Shown in pieces: positions 30,293 through 39,630 of a stretch of 64,000 nucleotides of DNA. The stretch covers positions 38,577 through 102,576 of the forward strand of contig NZ_LNQV01000012.1 in the NCBI RefSeq assembly GCF_001515305.1, given 5' to 3'. The DNA comes from Aquitalea pelogenes. GTDB lineage: Bacteria; Pseudomonadota; Gammaproteobacteria; Burkholderiales; Chromobacteriaceae. A program made the translations under genes and the position numbers. The notes beneath the pieces were generated by a model, which searched no databases, was not told where the DNA came from, and saw nothing but the letters and a program-made list of their open reading frames with translations. Within the stretch, counting starts at the first letter, position 1, and each line of letters begins with the position of its first letter.

Positions 30293-32890
30293 ATGGAACC
30301 GGCTGTCGATCTCTCCCGGGCAGATTCAGCCACGCTGCTGCAATACGTCGAGCAGCTGGAAAAGGACAATGCCAAACTGCGCAAGATCAATAACGCATTG
30401 ATTTACCGCGTGGAAAGCGGCATGGCCGACAATGGCAATTCCTTTACCATTTTCCAGGTGTCTGCCGAGCTGGAAAAGCGCATCCAGGAGCGTACTCACG
30501 CGCTGGAACGCGCCATCAACGACCTGAAGACCAGCAATATCGCACTGGAAGAGGCGCGGCTGGCGGCAGAGCAGGCCAATAACCGTCTGGGCGTGGCGGT
30601 GGACACCATTGCCGACGGTTTTGCCCAGTGGGACCAGCACGACCGCCTGGTACGCTTCAACCAGCGTATTGTCGAATTGCTGCCGGTACTGCGCGGGCAT
30701 GTCCGCACCGGCATGCACTTTGCCGAATATCTGGATCATCTGGCCGAATCCGGCGCCGTGCTGGATGCCATGGGCCAGGCCGATGCATGGCGCGCATTGC
30801 GCCGCAACCAACACCACGACTGCAACGGCAGCTATCTGGAGCCATTGAGCGATGGCCGCTGTCTGCGCATCAGTGAACGGGCGACGGCCGATGGTGGCCG
30901 GGTAGCCATTTATACCGACATCAGCGAAATCAAGCGCCAGGAACAACTGCTGCGTCAGCAAGACCAGGCAGCACACCGCCAATTGCTGGCCGCCACCGTC
31001 AACAGTCTGCGGCAGGGGATTGCCGTATTCGACCAGCATTCACAGTTGCTGGCCTGGAATCATCGTTTTTGCGAACTGGCGGGTTTGCACCCGGCCACGC
31101 TGTCCATTGGCCATGCCTTGCCGGAAGATGCCGAAATTCCGCTGCTTTGTCCGATCAGTGGCAGTTACGAGGTAGAGACTTGCCACGGACTGGTGCTGGA
31201 GATCGAATCCTGCCCGATGCCCAATGCCGGCTTCGTGATTACCTGCAGCGATGTCACCGCGCGCAAGCATGACGAGCGGGCGCTGCGTGAAAGCGAATCC
31301 AAGCTCAGGCTGATTACCGACGCCTTGCCGGCATTGATTTCCTATGTCGACAAAGACCAGGTTTACCGCTTTACCAACAAGGGCTATGAGGACTGGTTTG
31401 GCAAACCGGTCAACGAGATCAACGGCCATACCCTGCGTGAAGTGCTGGGGCCTGACTTGTACGACCCGCGCCGCCATTTTGTCGAGCAGGCACTGGCTGG
31501 TGTTTCCTCCGTCTTTGAACTCAAGATGCCTGCACCCAAGCGTTCGGTCGAATATGCCCAGGCGGCATTCATACCGCACATTGGCGAAGACGGCGCGGTG
31601 CATGGTTTTTACGCGCTGATCCAGGACATCACCCAAACCCGTCGGGCTGAACAGGTGCTGCAGCAAGCCAAGGAAGAGCTGGAACAAAGCGTGATGGCAC
31701 GCACTGTTGAATTACGTGATGCCAATACCCAGTTGCGCGCCGCCATCGTGGCAGCGGAAGAGGCCAATCTCAGTAAAACGCGGTTCTTTGCCGCTGCCAG
31801 TCACGACCTGCTACAGCCGCTGAATGCTGCGCGCCTGTTTGTTGCCAGCCTGGCCGAGCGCGAAGGCAGTGCCGACAGCATGCGGCTGGCGCAACATGCC
31901 GCCAGTTCGCTGGAAGCCGTGGACGACCTGATCAACACCCTGCTGGAACTGTCCCGCATTGATGCCGGGGCCTTGCAAATCACCCCCAGTCACTTTCATC
32001 TGGACCAGTTGCTGCGTCAGCTGAGCATCGAGTTCAGCCCGCTGGTGGCAGAGCGAGGCCTGAAACTGCGTTGCCATCCCTTGTCGGTGGTGGTGCATAG
32101 CGACTGGGTGCTGCTGGGACGCATCCTGCGCAACTTCCTCAGCAATGCCCTGCGCTATAGCGAGCAAGGCAGTTTGCTGCTGGGGGCCCGTCGGGTGCGC
32201 GACGGCGTGCTGGTGGGCGTGTGGGATCAGGGACAGGGTATTCCGGCCGGCAAATTGTCGCTGGTGTTCGAGGAGTTCCAGCGGCTGGCCGAACACAGTG
32301 GCATGTGCAGCAAGGGCCTGGGCCTGGGGCTGGCCATCGTCAAGCGCCTGGCCACCCGCCTGCAGCACCGGCTGGTGGTGCAGTCACACTATGGGCGCGG
32401 CTCATTCTTCGGCATTGTCCTGCCTTATGGTCAGGCCGAGGCTGCCAGCCTGTTTCCGCGCCAGCAAGAGCGTGTCACTTCGCCGGGTCCATCCGAACTG
32501 CAGGGCCTGTCGGTGCTGCTGATTGATAACGAACCGGCCATTCTGGCCGGCATGAGTACCTTGCTGTCCGGCTGGGGTTGTCTGCCGCTGCTGGCGGCCA
32601 ACACCGCGCAGGCCGTGTCCTTGCTGGACCAGCTCAGCCGTCCACCCGACGTGATTCTGGCGGACTATCACCTGGACAGCGAAGAACGCGGCCCGCAAGC
32701 CATACTGGCCTTGTACGCAGCCCTGGGGCAGCGCATACCTGCGGCCATCATCACCGCGGACAGAACGCCGGAAGTTGCTGCCGAGATTGCAGCAGAAAGC
32801 TGGGCCATCCTGACCAAACCGGTACGTCCGGCACGACTGCGCGCACTGATCGGTCATCTGGGGCGGCTGGCGCAGTCCGGTGCGGACTGA
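30293..32890 (+). CDS. PAS-domain hybrid histidine kinase, NahK/ErcS'-like
   Basis: This encodes 865 residues with no membrane segment, so it is cytoplasmic. A coiled coil (about 15-100) is followed by three PAS-like regions (about 100-210, 230-325 and 335-450), a second coiled coil, the HisKA domain with phosphoacceptor His504 in AASHDLLQPLNAAR, an HATPase domain (NALRYS, GLGLGLAIVKRLA) and a receiver domain with Asp791. This layout and the FFAAASHDLLQPLNA motif match NahK/ErcS' of Pseudomonas. It starts 3 bp after the FIST gene, so the two are surely co-translated and probably form a sensor pair. Confidence 0.93.
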   Translation: MEPAVDLSRADSATLLQYVEQLEKDNAKLRKINNALIYRVESGMADNGNSFTIFQVSAELEKRIQERTHALERAINDLKTSNIALEEARLAAEQANNRLGVAVDTIADGFAQWDQHDRLVRFNQRIVELLPVLRGHVRTGMHFAEYLDHLAESGAVLDAMGQADAWRALRRNQHHDCNGSYLEPLSDGRCLRISERATADGGRVAIYTDISEIKRQEQLLRQQDQAAHRQLLAATVNSLRQGIAVFDQHSQLLAWNHRFCELAGLHPATLSIGHALPEDAEIPLLCPISGSYEVETCHGLVLEIESCPMPNAGFVITCSDVTARKHDERALRESESKLRLITDALPALISYVDKDQVYRFTNKGYEDWFGKPVNEINGHTLREVLGPDLYDPRRHFVEQALAGVSSVFELKMPAPKRSVEYAQAAFIPHIGEDGAVHGFYALIQDITQTRRAEQVLQQAKEELEQSVMARTVELRDANTQLRAAIVAAEEANLSKTRFFAAASHDLLQPLNAARLFVASLAEREGSADSMRLAQHAASSLEAVDDLINTLLELSRIDAGALQITPSHFHLDQLLRQLSIEFSPLVAERGLKLRCHPLSVVVHSDWVLLGRILRNFLSNALRYSEQGSLLLGARRVRDGVLVGVWDQGQGIPAGKLSLVFEEFQRLAEHSGMCSKGLGLGLAIVKRLATRLQHRLVVQSHYGRGSFFGIVLPYGQAEAASLFPRQQERVTSPGPSELQGLSVLLIDNEPAILAGMSTLLSGWGCLPLLAANTAQAVSLLDQLSRPPDVILADYHLDSEERGPQAILALYAALGQRIPAAIITADRTPEVAAEIAAESWAILTKPVRPARLRALIGHLGRLAQSGAD

Positions 32891-32898
32891 CCTGTCTG

Positions 32899-32920
32899 CC
32901 GGGGCGGAGCCCCGGTTTCT
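32899..32920 (+). terminator. Possible terminator after the hybrid kinase
   Basis: Stem CCGGGGC/GCCCCGG with loop GGA and a short TTTCT tail, eight bases past the kinase stop. The tail is weak, so read-through to the dehydrogenase is possible. Confidence 0.55.
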
Positions 32921-33022
32921 AAGACCAAAGTCGAATAGAGAAGGGCGAGACAATTTCGCACAATGACCTGGCTGCCGGTAGACACGCCGGCACTCCGATT
33001 CTAATAGCCAGGAGGCAACGTC

Positions 33023-34543
33023 ATGTATCAGCAAGCACTCGCCGCAATCAGCAAGAAAGTTCCGCTGAAATCCCGCTACGAAAACTTCATCGGTGGCCGC
33101 TGGGTGGCCCCGGTACAAGGCCAGTACTTCACCAACATCAGTCCGATCGACGGCAAGCCGCTGTGTGACATTGCCCGTTCCTCTGCTGCCGATATCGAAC
33201 TGGCGCTGGACGCCGCACATGCCGCTGCCGACCGCTGGGGCCGCACTGCACCGGCCGTGCGTGCCAATGTGCTGCTGAAAATTGCCGACCGCCTGGAAGA
33301 ATACCTGCCGTTCCTGGCGCTGGTGGAAACCCTGGACAACGGCAAGCCCATCCGCGAAACCAATGCTGCCGACCTGCCGCTGGCAGTCGACCACTTCCGC
33401 TATTTCGCCTCCTGCCTGCGTGCGCAGGAGGGCTCGCTGTCCGAGCTGGACGACGACACTGTGGCCTACCATTTCCATGAACCGCTGGGCGTGGTGGGGC
33501 AGATCATCCCGTGGAACTTCCCCTTGCTGATGGCCGCGTGGAAACTGGCTCCGGCACTGGCTGCAGGTAACTGCATCGTGCTCAAGCCGGCCGAACAAAC
33601 CCCGATGGCCATTCTGGTGCTGATGGAAGTGATTGCCGACCTGCTGCCGGACGGCGTGCTCAATGTTGTGAACGGCTTTGGTGTGGAAGCTGGCAAACCG
33701 CTGGCCACCAACCCGCGTATCGCCAAAGTAGCCTTTACCGGCGAAACCGGCACCGGCCGCCTGATCATGCAGTACGCTGCCGAAAACATCATTCCGGTGA
33801 CGCTGGAGCTGGGTGGCAAGTCGCCCAATATCTTCTTCGAAGACATCATGCGCGAAGACGATGACTTCTTCGACAAGGCACTGGAAGGCTTCGCCATGTT
33901 TGCCCTGAACCAGGGTGAAGTATGTACCTGCCCGTCGCGTGTGCTGGTGCAGGAATCCATCTACGATGCCTTCATGGAACGCGCCGTGGCCCGCGTCAAG
34001 GCCATCAAGCAGGGCAATCCGCTGGACATGTCCACCATGATCGGTGCGCAGGCTTCGCGTGAGCAGCTGGACAAGATCCTGTCCTACATCGACATCGGTC
34101 GTGCCGAAGGTGCCCAGGTGCTGACTGGTGGTGGTCAGGCCCATCTGGGTGGTGCGCTGTCCGAGGGCTTCTATGTGCAGCCGACCATCCTGGCCGGCCA
34201 CAACAAGATGCGTGTATTCCAGGAAGAAATCTTTGGACCGGTTGTTGCCGTGACTTCCTTCAAGGACAAGGAAGAAGCCCTGCACATTGCCAATGACAGC
34301 GCCTTTGGCCTGGGAGCCGGTGTCTGGACCCGTGACGGTAACACCGCCTACCGTATGGGCCGCGAGATCAAGGCCGGTCGTGTCTGGACCAACTGCTACC
34401 ACCTCTACCCGGCACACGCTGCCTTTGGTGGTTACAAGAAGTCCGGTATCGGTCGCGAAACCCACAAGATGATGCTCGATCACTACCAGCAAACCAAGAA
34501 CCTGCTGGTGAGCTACAGCCCGAAAGCCCTGGGCTTCTTCTAA
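33023..34543 (+). CDS. NAD-dependent aldehyde dehydrogenase, ExaC/AcoD-like
   Basis: This 506-residue enzyme oxidises aldehydes such as acetaldehyde. The NAD site FTGETGTGR, the general base Glu262 in LELGGKSPN and the nucleophile Cys301 in [11 protein letters not shown] are all present. The [11 protein letters not shown] version of the active site marks the ExaC/AcoD/ThcA group. AGGAGG precedes the ATG. It follows the FIST-kinase pair by 130 bp and is followed by a DUF779 gene, the usual companion of this dehydrogenase group. Confidence 0.94.
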   Translation: MYQQALAAISKKVPLKSRYENFIGGRWVAPVQGQYFTNISPIDGKPLCDIARSSAADIELALDAAHAAADRWGRTAPAVRANVLLKIADRLEEYLPFLALVETLDNGKPIRETNAADLPLAVDHFRYFASCLRAQEGSLSELDDDTVAYHFHEPLGVVGQIIPWNFPLLMAAWKLAPALAAGNCIVLKPAEQTPMAILVLMEVIADLLPDGVLNVVNGFGVEAGKPLATNPRIAKVAFTGETGTGRLIMQYAAENIIPVTLELGGKSPNIFFEDIMREDDDFFDKALEGFAMFALNQGEVCTCPSRVLVQESIYDAFMERAVARVKAIKQGNPLDMSTMIGAQASREQLDKILSYIDIGRAEGAQVLTGGGQAHLGGALSEGFYVQPTILAGHNKMRVFQEEIFGPVVAVTSFKDKEEALHIANDSAFGLGAGVWTRDGNTAYRMGREIKAGRVWTNCYHLYPAHAAFGGYKKSGIGRETHKMMLDHYQQTKNLLVSYSPKALGFF

Positions 34544-34726
34544 GCGGCGGGTTTCCTCCGCCAGGGGCCGACGGTGTGGTGCGCTGTGCTGCACCGTCGG
34601 TTTGCAAACTGTCCATCTCACGGTCATCACCTGTAACTGGTGGTGCGTGTGCAAGCAGCGGTCCTCCTTGGGGGTGGCGCGAGCCGCTCTCGCTTTGGCG
34701 CCGCCGGTTTTTCACAAAGGGGTGAC

Positions 34727-35086
34727 ATGATTTCCCGCGTCAACATGACAGAGCGTGCTGCGGAACTATTGTCGGTGTTGTGCCAACGCCATGGTTCCTT
34801 GCTGTTCCATCAGTCTGGTGGGTGTTGTGATGGCAGTGCGCCACTGTGTTTTACCCAGCAGGAATTCCGTGTTGGCGATCATGACATCCTGCTGGGCGAA
34901 ATCGGCGGCTGCCCTTTTTACATCAGCGAATTCCTGTACGGTTATTGGCAGAACTGCCAACTCACCATCGATGCCCTGCCCGGACGCAGCAGCAGCTTTT
35001 CGCTGGAAGGAAGTGAAGGCATGCGCTTTGTCACCCTGTCGCGATTGTTCAGCGACGAAGAACTGGCGGAACTCGCCCAGCAATAA
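34727..35086 (+). CDS. DUF779 domain protein
   Basis: This 119-residue protein fits DUF779: HGSLLFHQSGGCCDGSAPLCF with paired cysteines, GCPFYISEFLYGYWQNCQLTIDALPGRSSSFSLE and the end FVTLSRLF. The family is found beside ExaC-type aldehyde dehydrogenases, as here, 183 bp downstream. Its role is unknown; the conserved cysteines suggest metal binding or redox chemistry. ATG 34727 is chosen for the ribosome site AAGGGG; ATG 34745 is an alternative. Confidence 0.88.
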   Translation: MISRVNMTERAAELLSVLCQRHGSLLFHQSGGCCDGSAPLCFTQQEFRVGDHDILLGEIGGCPFYISEFLYGYWQNCQLTIDALPGRSSSFSLEGSEGMRFVTLSRLFSDEELAELAQQ

Positions 35087-35150
35087 AGTCAGCCAGGCGG
35101 CTTGGCAGACTCAGGCTGGTCCAGTCATCCACTGCAAACATGCAGACAAA

Positions 35151-35177
35151 ACAAAACCCCCGGTCGGGGGTTTTTGC
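35151..35177 (+). terminator. Bidirectional terminator after DUF779
   Basis: Stem AACCCCCG/CGGGGGTT region with loop GT and T run, between two convergent genes. Confidence 0.82.
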
Positions 35178-35235
35178 ATTTCTGCTCAGGAAAAATCCTT
35201 TGCCGGTCTTGTCTGCCATTAAAATGACCGCAGTT

Positions 35236-35487
35236 TCAGGAGGCGTCCAGATAGTCGTAGCCGGCCCAGTCCAGTGCGTAACCGTTTCCATGGCGCTTGA
35301 GGTTGACGGGCTTGAGCAGGCCGTGCTGCTGCATATAGCGCAGATGTTCCTGGATGATGCTCTCGTTGACCTCATTCCCCATCTCGCGGCGCATGGCAGT
35401 CATGATCTGCTGTTCATCCAGATACTGAACCTGACGTGTGCGCAGGATGCGCAATATACGGAAAATCAATAATTCGTTGCGAGGCAT
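35236..35487 (-). CDS. Small hypothetical protein, possible winged-helix fold
   Basis: This 83-residue protein starts MPRNELLIFRILRILRTR. The pattern of helices (MTAMRREMG, NESIIQEHLRYMQQHGLLKPV) followed by NGYALDWAGYDYL resembles a small winged-helix domain, but I cannot name a family. It is convergent with DUF779 and divergent from the DUF1289 gene 96 bp away. Confidence 0.65.
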   Translation of the reverse strand: MPRNELLIFRILRILRTRQVQYLDEQQIMTAMRREMGNEVNESIIQEHLRYMQQHGLLKPVNLKRHGNGYALDWAGYDYLDAS

Positions 35488-35583
35488 TGGTGTATATCAT
35501 GTTGCAGCGATCTTTCATTTATCTGACATTTTTATTGCCTTCGTCAAGAAAGATGACAGATATGTTTCATACAGGAGTATTCA

Positions 35584-35976
35584 ATGGCAACACAACGACC
35601 CGATTCCCCATGCATTGCACGCTGTACAACTGCGGTTGGTGACAATGTTTGTCGAGGATGTGGCCGTAGCTTTGCCGAAATTTCCAACTGGTGCTTCATG
35701 GATGGCACCGAGCGCGAGCAAGTATGGCAAACCCTGCCACAGCGCATGCCCTTGCTGGAAATTGCCGAGCGTCTGGGCGTGCTGCTGGACTTGCAAGTGC
35801 AGGATGGTCAGGAGTGGGGCGTATTGCGACTGGATGGCCGTATCCTGATGCTGCGGATGAGTGCGGGGCAACTACAGTTGCGTCTGCCGGACGGGCGAGG
35901 TTTGCCTCTTGGTCTGGAGCAAGGGCTGGACGGGGTATTGGCGCAACTTTCCCAATATGTTGCATTAGCAAATTAG
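35584..35976 (+). CDS. DUF1289 domain protein
   Basis: This encodes 130 residues. The N-terminal 45 residues are a typical DUF1289 cysteine motif: SPCIARCTTAVGDNVCRGCGR followed by EISNWCFMD and REQVWQTL. The four cysteines probably hold zinc or an iron-sulfur centre. The remaining 80 residues are a longer tail than in most family members and show no known domain. It is followed 21 bp later by the methyltransferase, so the two are probably co-transcribed. Confidence 0.85.
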   Translation: MATQRPDSPCIARCTTAVGDNVCRGCGRSFAEISNWCFMDGTEREQVWQTLPQRMPLLEIAERLGVLLDLQVQDGQEWGVLRLDGRILMLRMSAGQLQLRLPDGRGLPLGLEQGLDGVLAQLSQYVALAN

Positions 35977-35997
35977 CATTAAAAGGAAGACTGACGG

Positions 35998-36588
35998 ATG
36001 GCTCAGGATAGTTCACTGCCCGCATTTTGGGATCAGCGCTACGAGCAAGGCGTAACGCCATGGGAGGGTGCTGCTGGCGATGAGCAGATGCGGCAGTTTT
36101 TTGCCGGGCTGGAACCTGACAGCAAGGTACTGCTGCCTGGCTGTGGCAGTGCGGCCGACGTCCCCTGGCTATTGTCGGCAGGCATGCAGGTGGATGCGAT
36201 TGATTTCAGCCACGAGGCGGTCAAGCGTGCGCGTCAGGCTTTGCTGGGCAGTACCGCGCGGTTGTGGCAGGCCGATTTCTTTGCCCTGCAAGCCGATGCA
36301 CACTATGACGCCATTTTCGAGCGTGCTTTCTTGTGTGCCTTGCCGCCCAGGCTGTGGGAGAGCTATACCCATAAGGTCAGCCAACTGTTGCGACCCGGCG
36401 GTTTTCTGGCAGGGGTGTTTTTTCTGGCAGACAAGCCCAAAGGCCCACCCTACGGAACCAGTCTGGCGGATTTGCACCAGCGGCTGGATCCATCCTTCAG
36501 CTTGCTGACTTGCCAGCCCGTGGCTGCGGCTATACCTGTTTTCGCCGGGCAAGAGTACTGGATGGTGTGGCAACGGCTGGCAAACTGA
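35998..36588 (+). CDS. SAM-dependent methyltransferase, TPMT (thiopurine) type
   Basis: This 196-residue protein starts with the TPMT signature FWDQRYEQGVTPWEG. The SAM-binding motif I is LLPGCGSAADVPWL, and motif II-like acidic IDFSHEAV follows. Bacterial relatives methylate thiol, selenium or tellurium compounds, so a detoxification role is plausible; the natural substrate is not clear from sequence. Confidence 0.87.
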   Translation: MAQDSSLPAFWDQRYEQGVTPWEGAAGDEQMRQFFAGLEPDSKVLLPGCGSAADVPWLLSAGMQVDAIDFSHEAVKRARQALLGSTARLWQADFFALQADAHYDAIFERAFLCALPPRLWESYTHKVSQLLRPGGFLAGVFFLADKPKGPPYGTSLADLHQRLDPSFSLLTCQPVAAAIPVFAGQEYWMVWQRLAN

Positions 36589-36779
36589 GTTTGCTTGCTG
36601 CCAAATTGATCAATTTTTGTGTTGATAGTTTTCAATTGTTTTGGTGCGAATGGTAATGCTTCTTGATTGCTATCAGGTTTATCCTAAATTTGATTGGTTA
36701 ATTCACTAAATTCGGGTAAAAATGTAGCGCCCGCTTTAAACATATAACAAGCAATAGCAGCAGGTTGTAAGGAGAGAGC
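36589..36779 (+). promoter_or_regulatory. AT-rich promoter region of the chemoreceptor gene
   Basis: The gap is much richer in A and T than its neighbours. I see no convincing sigma28 (flagellar) promoter. AAGGAGAG lies just before the ATG at 36780. Confidence 0.4.
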
Positions 36780-38603
36780 ATGGAGTGGTTCTGGCGCGTC
36801 TATACCCTGATCGAGAAAACATTTTTCTTTACCCTGACCCGGAAGCTGTGCAGTTTCTTTTTTCTGAGTCTGTTCCAGCTGATCATGGTGGTTTACGTCT
36901 ATCTGGTGCTGACTGGCATTCGCAGCCAGCTAGCCGGTTCTGGTATCAATGCGGCCAATCTGGCGCAGATACAGTCCAGTATTGATGGCGCCATTTTCTG
37001 GTCATCGGCACTGTGGCTGGCCGGCTTCGTCTTCATCAGTTTCATGGTCTGGTATTTGCGCTATCTGATTGTGCGTCCGCTCAAGATGATTATCGGCATT
37101 TTCAATGAGATAGGTGCCGGTGAGGGCGATTTGTCACGGGATATTCCCACCGTCACGCATGACGAAATCCGCGAAGTTTCGATTTCCTATAACCGCTTCC
37201 AGCTGAAAATGCGCGAAATCATCAGCAATGTGCGCCTGATGACAGTACGCATTGCCATGGATTCGGCACGTACCCGCAAGAATGTCAGCGAATCACTGGG
37301 CAGCGCAGTACGCCAGGACGAGTTTGCCACCCGGGTGCGCGATGCCAGTGACCAGACCACTTCCGGCATCAATCAGGTTACCGGGCAGACGCAATCCATT
37401 TCAGCCTCCACCTTGTCCAATCTGGATGTGGCTCGCGAGTCGTATGACGAACTGAAAACCGTGGCGGACCGCATTTACGACATCAGTCAGAAGGTGGGAC
37501 ATTTCAACCAGACGGTTGAAGACCTGAGTCAGCGCTCGGCCAGTATCAAAACCATTGTTGACCTGATCAAGGATATTTCCGATCAAACCAATCTGCTGGC
37601 GCTGAATGCTGCCATCGAAGCTGCGCGTGCAGGTGAAACCGGCCGTGGTTTTGCCGTGGTTGCCGATGAAGTGCGCAAACTCGCGGAAAAGGTGAAGAAC
37701 GCCACCGATGAGATTTCCAGCAATATTGATGGCATGCTGGGCCTGGTTTCCGATACCCAGGTTGAAACCAATGAAATCACCACGGACACACACAAGGCAC
37801 GCGAGGTGGTATCACGTGCCTCGCAACATTTCGGCCGCATGATGGGTGATTTTGAAACCACGGCCAGCAGCCTGACCCAGATTGCCGGCACCATGGAAGA
37901 TTTTGCCGAAACCAACCGGCAGGTGAATCGCCATGTATCAGAGATTCATGGCCTGGGCCAGTTGGTGACAGAGCGACTGAATCATACTGAGCATGTGGCA
38001 GACGAACTGTCCGGTGTGGCAGAGCAAGTGCAGGAAATGGTGTCGCGCTTCATCATCGGCGAAGGCGAGTTTGACCGCATGATCAGCCTCGCGCGCAAGC
38101 AGCGTGATGTGCTGCAGGACATTCTGCAGCAACAGCTGAAGTCTGGTGTCGATGTCTTCGACAAGCGCTACCAGCAGATTCCCGGCAGCAAGCCGCCCAA
38201 ATACCATACTGCTTACGACGAAAAGCTGGCAGGCCTGGTGCAACCGCATTACGACGCCCTGGTACGGGATGTTGTTGGCGGACGCTTCTGCTTGCTGGTG
38301 GATGGCAATGGTTATGCCCCGACGCATAACAGCTGGTATAGCCAGGCGGTGACGGGTGATGAAGAGAAAGACCTGGTCAACAGTCGTGACAAGCGCATTT
38401 TCTCCGACCCGGCAGGGCTGAAGTCGGCGCACAACACCCAGCCCTTCCTGCTGCACACCTATATGCGTGATACCGGGGAAATCCTGTCCGAACTGACCTT
38501 GCCGGTTTATCTGGATGGGCGTCACTGGGGCGCATTGCGGCTGGGGTTTGATCCCAGCAGCTTGCTGGAGGCGGCTGGTTTGAAGAGCAAGAACAAGCGC
38601 TGA
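36780..38603 (+). CDS. Methyl-accepting chemotaxis protein with a C-terminal sensor-like domain
   Basis: This encodes 607 residues. Two membrane segments (about 25-45 and 72-96) enclose only about 25 periplasmic residues, so external ligand sensing through the usual domain is unlikely. A HAMP-like region (97-150) is followed by the signalling domain, whose tip region is DQTNLLALNAAIEAARAGE (about 268-286). After the signalling domain, residues about 440-600 form another domain with FCLLVDGNGYAPTHNS, KRIFSD, DTGEILSELTLPVYLDGRHWGALRLGFDP, a pattern known as a sensor module in many receptors. The receptor probably senses a cytoplasmic signal. Confidence 0.9.
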   Translation: MEWFWRVYTLIEKTFFFTLTRKLCSFFFLSLFQLIMVVYVYLVLTGIRSQLAGSGINAANLAQIQSSIDGAIFWSSALWLAGFVFISFMVWYLRYLIVRPLKMIIGIFNEIGAGEGDLSRDIPTVTHDEIREVSISYNRFQLKMREIISNVRLMTVRIAMDSARTRKNVSESLGSAVRQDEFATRVRDASDQTTSGINQVTGQTQSISASTLSNLDVARESYDELKTVADRIYDISQKVGHFNQTVEDLSQRSASIKTIVDLIKDISDQTNLLALNAAIEAARAGETGRGFAVVADEVRKLAEKVKNATDEISSNIDGMLGLVSDTQVETNEITTDTHKAREVVSRASQHFGRMMGDFETTASSLTQIAGTMEDFAETNRQVNRHVSEIHGLGQLVTERLNHTEHVADELSGVAEQVQEMVSRFIIGEGEFDRMISLARKQRDVLQDILQQQLKSGVDVFDKRYQQIPGSKPPKYHTAYDEKLAGLVQPHYDALVRDVVGGRFCLLVDGNGYAPTHNSWYSQAVTGDEEKDLVNSRDKRIFSDPAGLKSAHNTQPFLLHTYMRDTGEILSELTLPVYLDGRHWGALRLGFDPSSLLEAAGLKSKNKR

Positions 38604-38623
38604 ATCAGCGTGCAGCAAAAAAC

Positions 38624-38649
38624 AAAAGAGGCCTCTTGAGGCCTCTTTT
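38624..38649 (+). terminator. Bidirectional terminator, chemoreceptor / mscL
   Basis: Stem AAAAGAGGCCTC/GAGGCCTCTTTT with loop TT between convergent genes. Confidence 0.88.
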
Positions 38650-38672
38650 CACTTGTTTGCCGATGCGTGGCA

Positions 38673-39134
38673 TCAATCCAGCTGTGATGTGCAGCAGGGG
38701 CAGCGGGTGGCCTTCAGGGGCACGCTGGACAGGCAGTAGCGGCATTCCTTGGTGGCGGGTGCGGCCGGTGCTTCTGCCGGTGCTTCGCGTTTGAGCCTGT
38801 TGATGGCCTTGACCAGCATGAAGATGGCAAAGGCGACAATGGTAAAGCTGACCAGAGAGTTGATGAACAAGCCGATATTCATGGTGACGGCACCAGCCTG
38901 TTTGGCGGCGGCGACCGAGGCATAAGGTCCGGCCTGTTTGACGCCTTCCTTGAGAACCAGGAACAGATTGGCAAAATCGACATTCCCGACCAGAAGACCG
39001 ATAGGCGGCATGATTACGTCATCAACCAGCGATTTGACGATGGAACCAAAAGCACCACCAATCACCACACCGACGGCCAGATCGATCACATTACCTTTAA
39101 CGGCAAATTCCTTGAATTCCTTCAGAATGGACAT
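38673..39134 (-). CDS. mscL: Large-conductance mechanosensitive channel with C-terminal zinc-ribbon-like tail
   Basis: This 153-residue channel opens under membrane tension to release solutes in osmotic downshock. The N-terminal helix and TM1 ([24 protein letters not shown]) and TM2 ([23 protein letters not shown]) are standard. The tail after residue 115 is unusual: an Ala/Pro linker and then CRYC ... CPCC, two cysteine pairs that could bind zinc in place of the usual C-terminal helical bundle. Confidence 0.94.
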   Translation of the reverse strand: MSILKEFKEFAVKGNVIDLAVGVVIGGAFGSIVKSLVDDVIMPPIGLLVGNVDFANLFLVLKEGVKQAGPYASVAAAKQAGAVTMNIGLFINSLVSFTIVAFAIFMLVKAINRLKREAPAEAPAAPATKECRYCLSSVPLKATRCPCCTSQLD

Positions 39135-39287
39135 GGCTGATCCTTTAGTTTTTGTTTAATACAGTGTTAACCAAACGCTATTTTAGCATGAATATGCCGA
39201 TATGTTGTGTGGCATATTCTTGCACCATCATGAGCGGATCTGTCAAAGCACAAAGAAAATACAGGAATCATGGCGGAATAAAAACAA

Positions 39288-39316
39288 AAAGCCCGCTTTA
39301 TAAAAAGCGGGCTTTT
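39288..39316 (-). terminator. Terminator after tRNA-Asn
   Basis: Stem AAGCCCGCTTT/AAGCGGGCTT with A/T runs on both sides, 13 bases past the tRNA on the minus strand. Confidence 0.82.
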
Positions 39317-39328
39317 GCTTGAATAGGG

Positions 39329-39404
39329 TGGCTCCCCGAGCAGGGCTCGAACCTGCGACCTGCGGATTAACAGTCCGTCGCTCTACCGACTGAGCTATCA
39401 GGGA
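39329..39404 (-). tRNA. tRNA-Asn (anticodon GTT)
   Basis: Cloverleaf with acceptor TCCCTGA/TCGGGGA, anticodon loop CTGTTAA (anticodon GTT), T arm with TTCGAGC, discriminator G and encoded CCA. Queuosine at G34 would be installed with the tgt product in this window. Confidence 0.96.
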
Positions 39405-39630
39405 ACATCAAGAGAGTGCGAACTATACCGATGAGAGCCAGGCCTGTCAACGGTTTGGCCGTCGAATATTACACATTCCATGCGGCTTGTTGCTTGCTGT
39501 TGGCTAAGTATATGAAGGCAAAAGAATATCCTGCTGACCAGTGATGTTGCCAAGCATGAGGCTGGCAGAACAGGGCTGGAAAAAGTAGAATTCCTGACTA
39601 ATTTGGTGTGCTAATTACAGGTGTCGCAAG

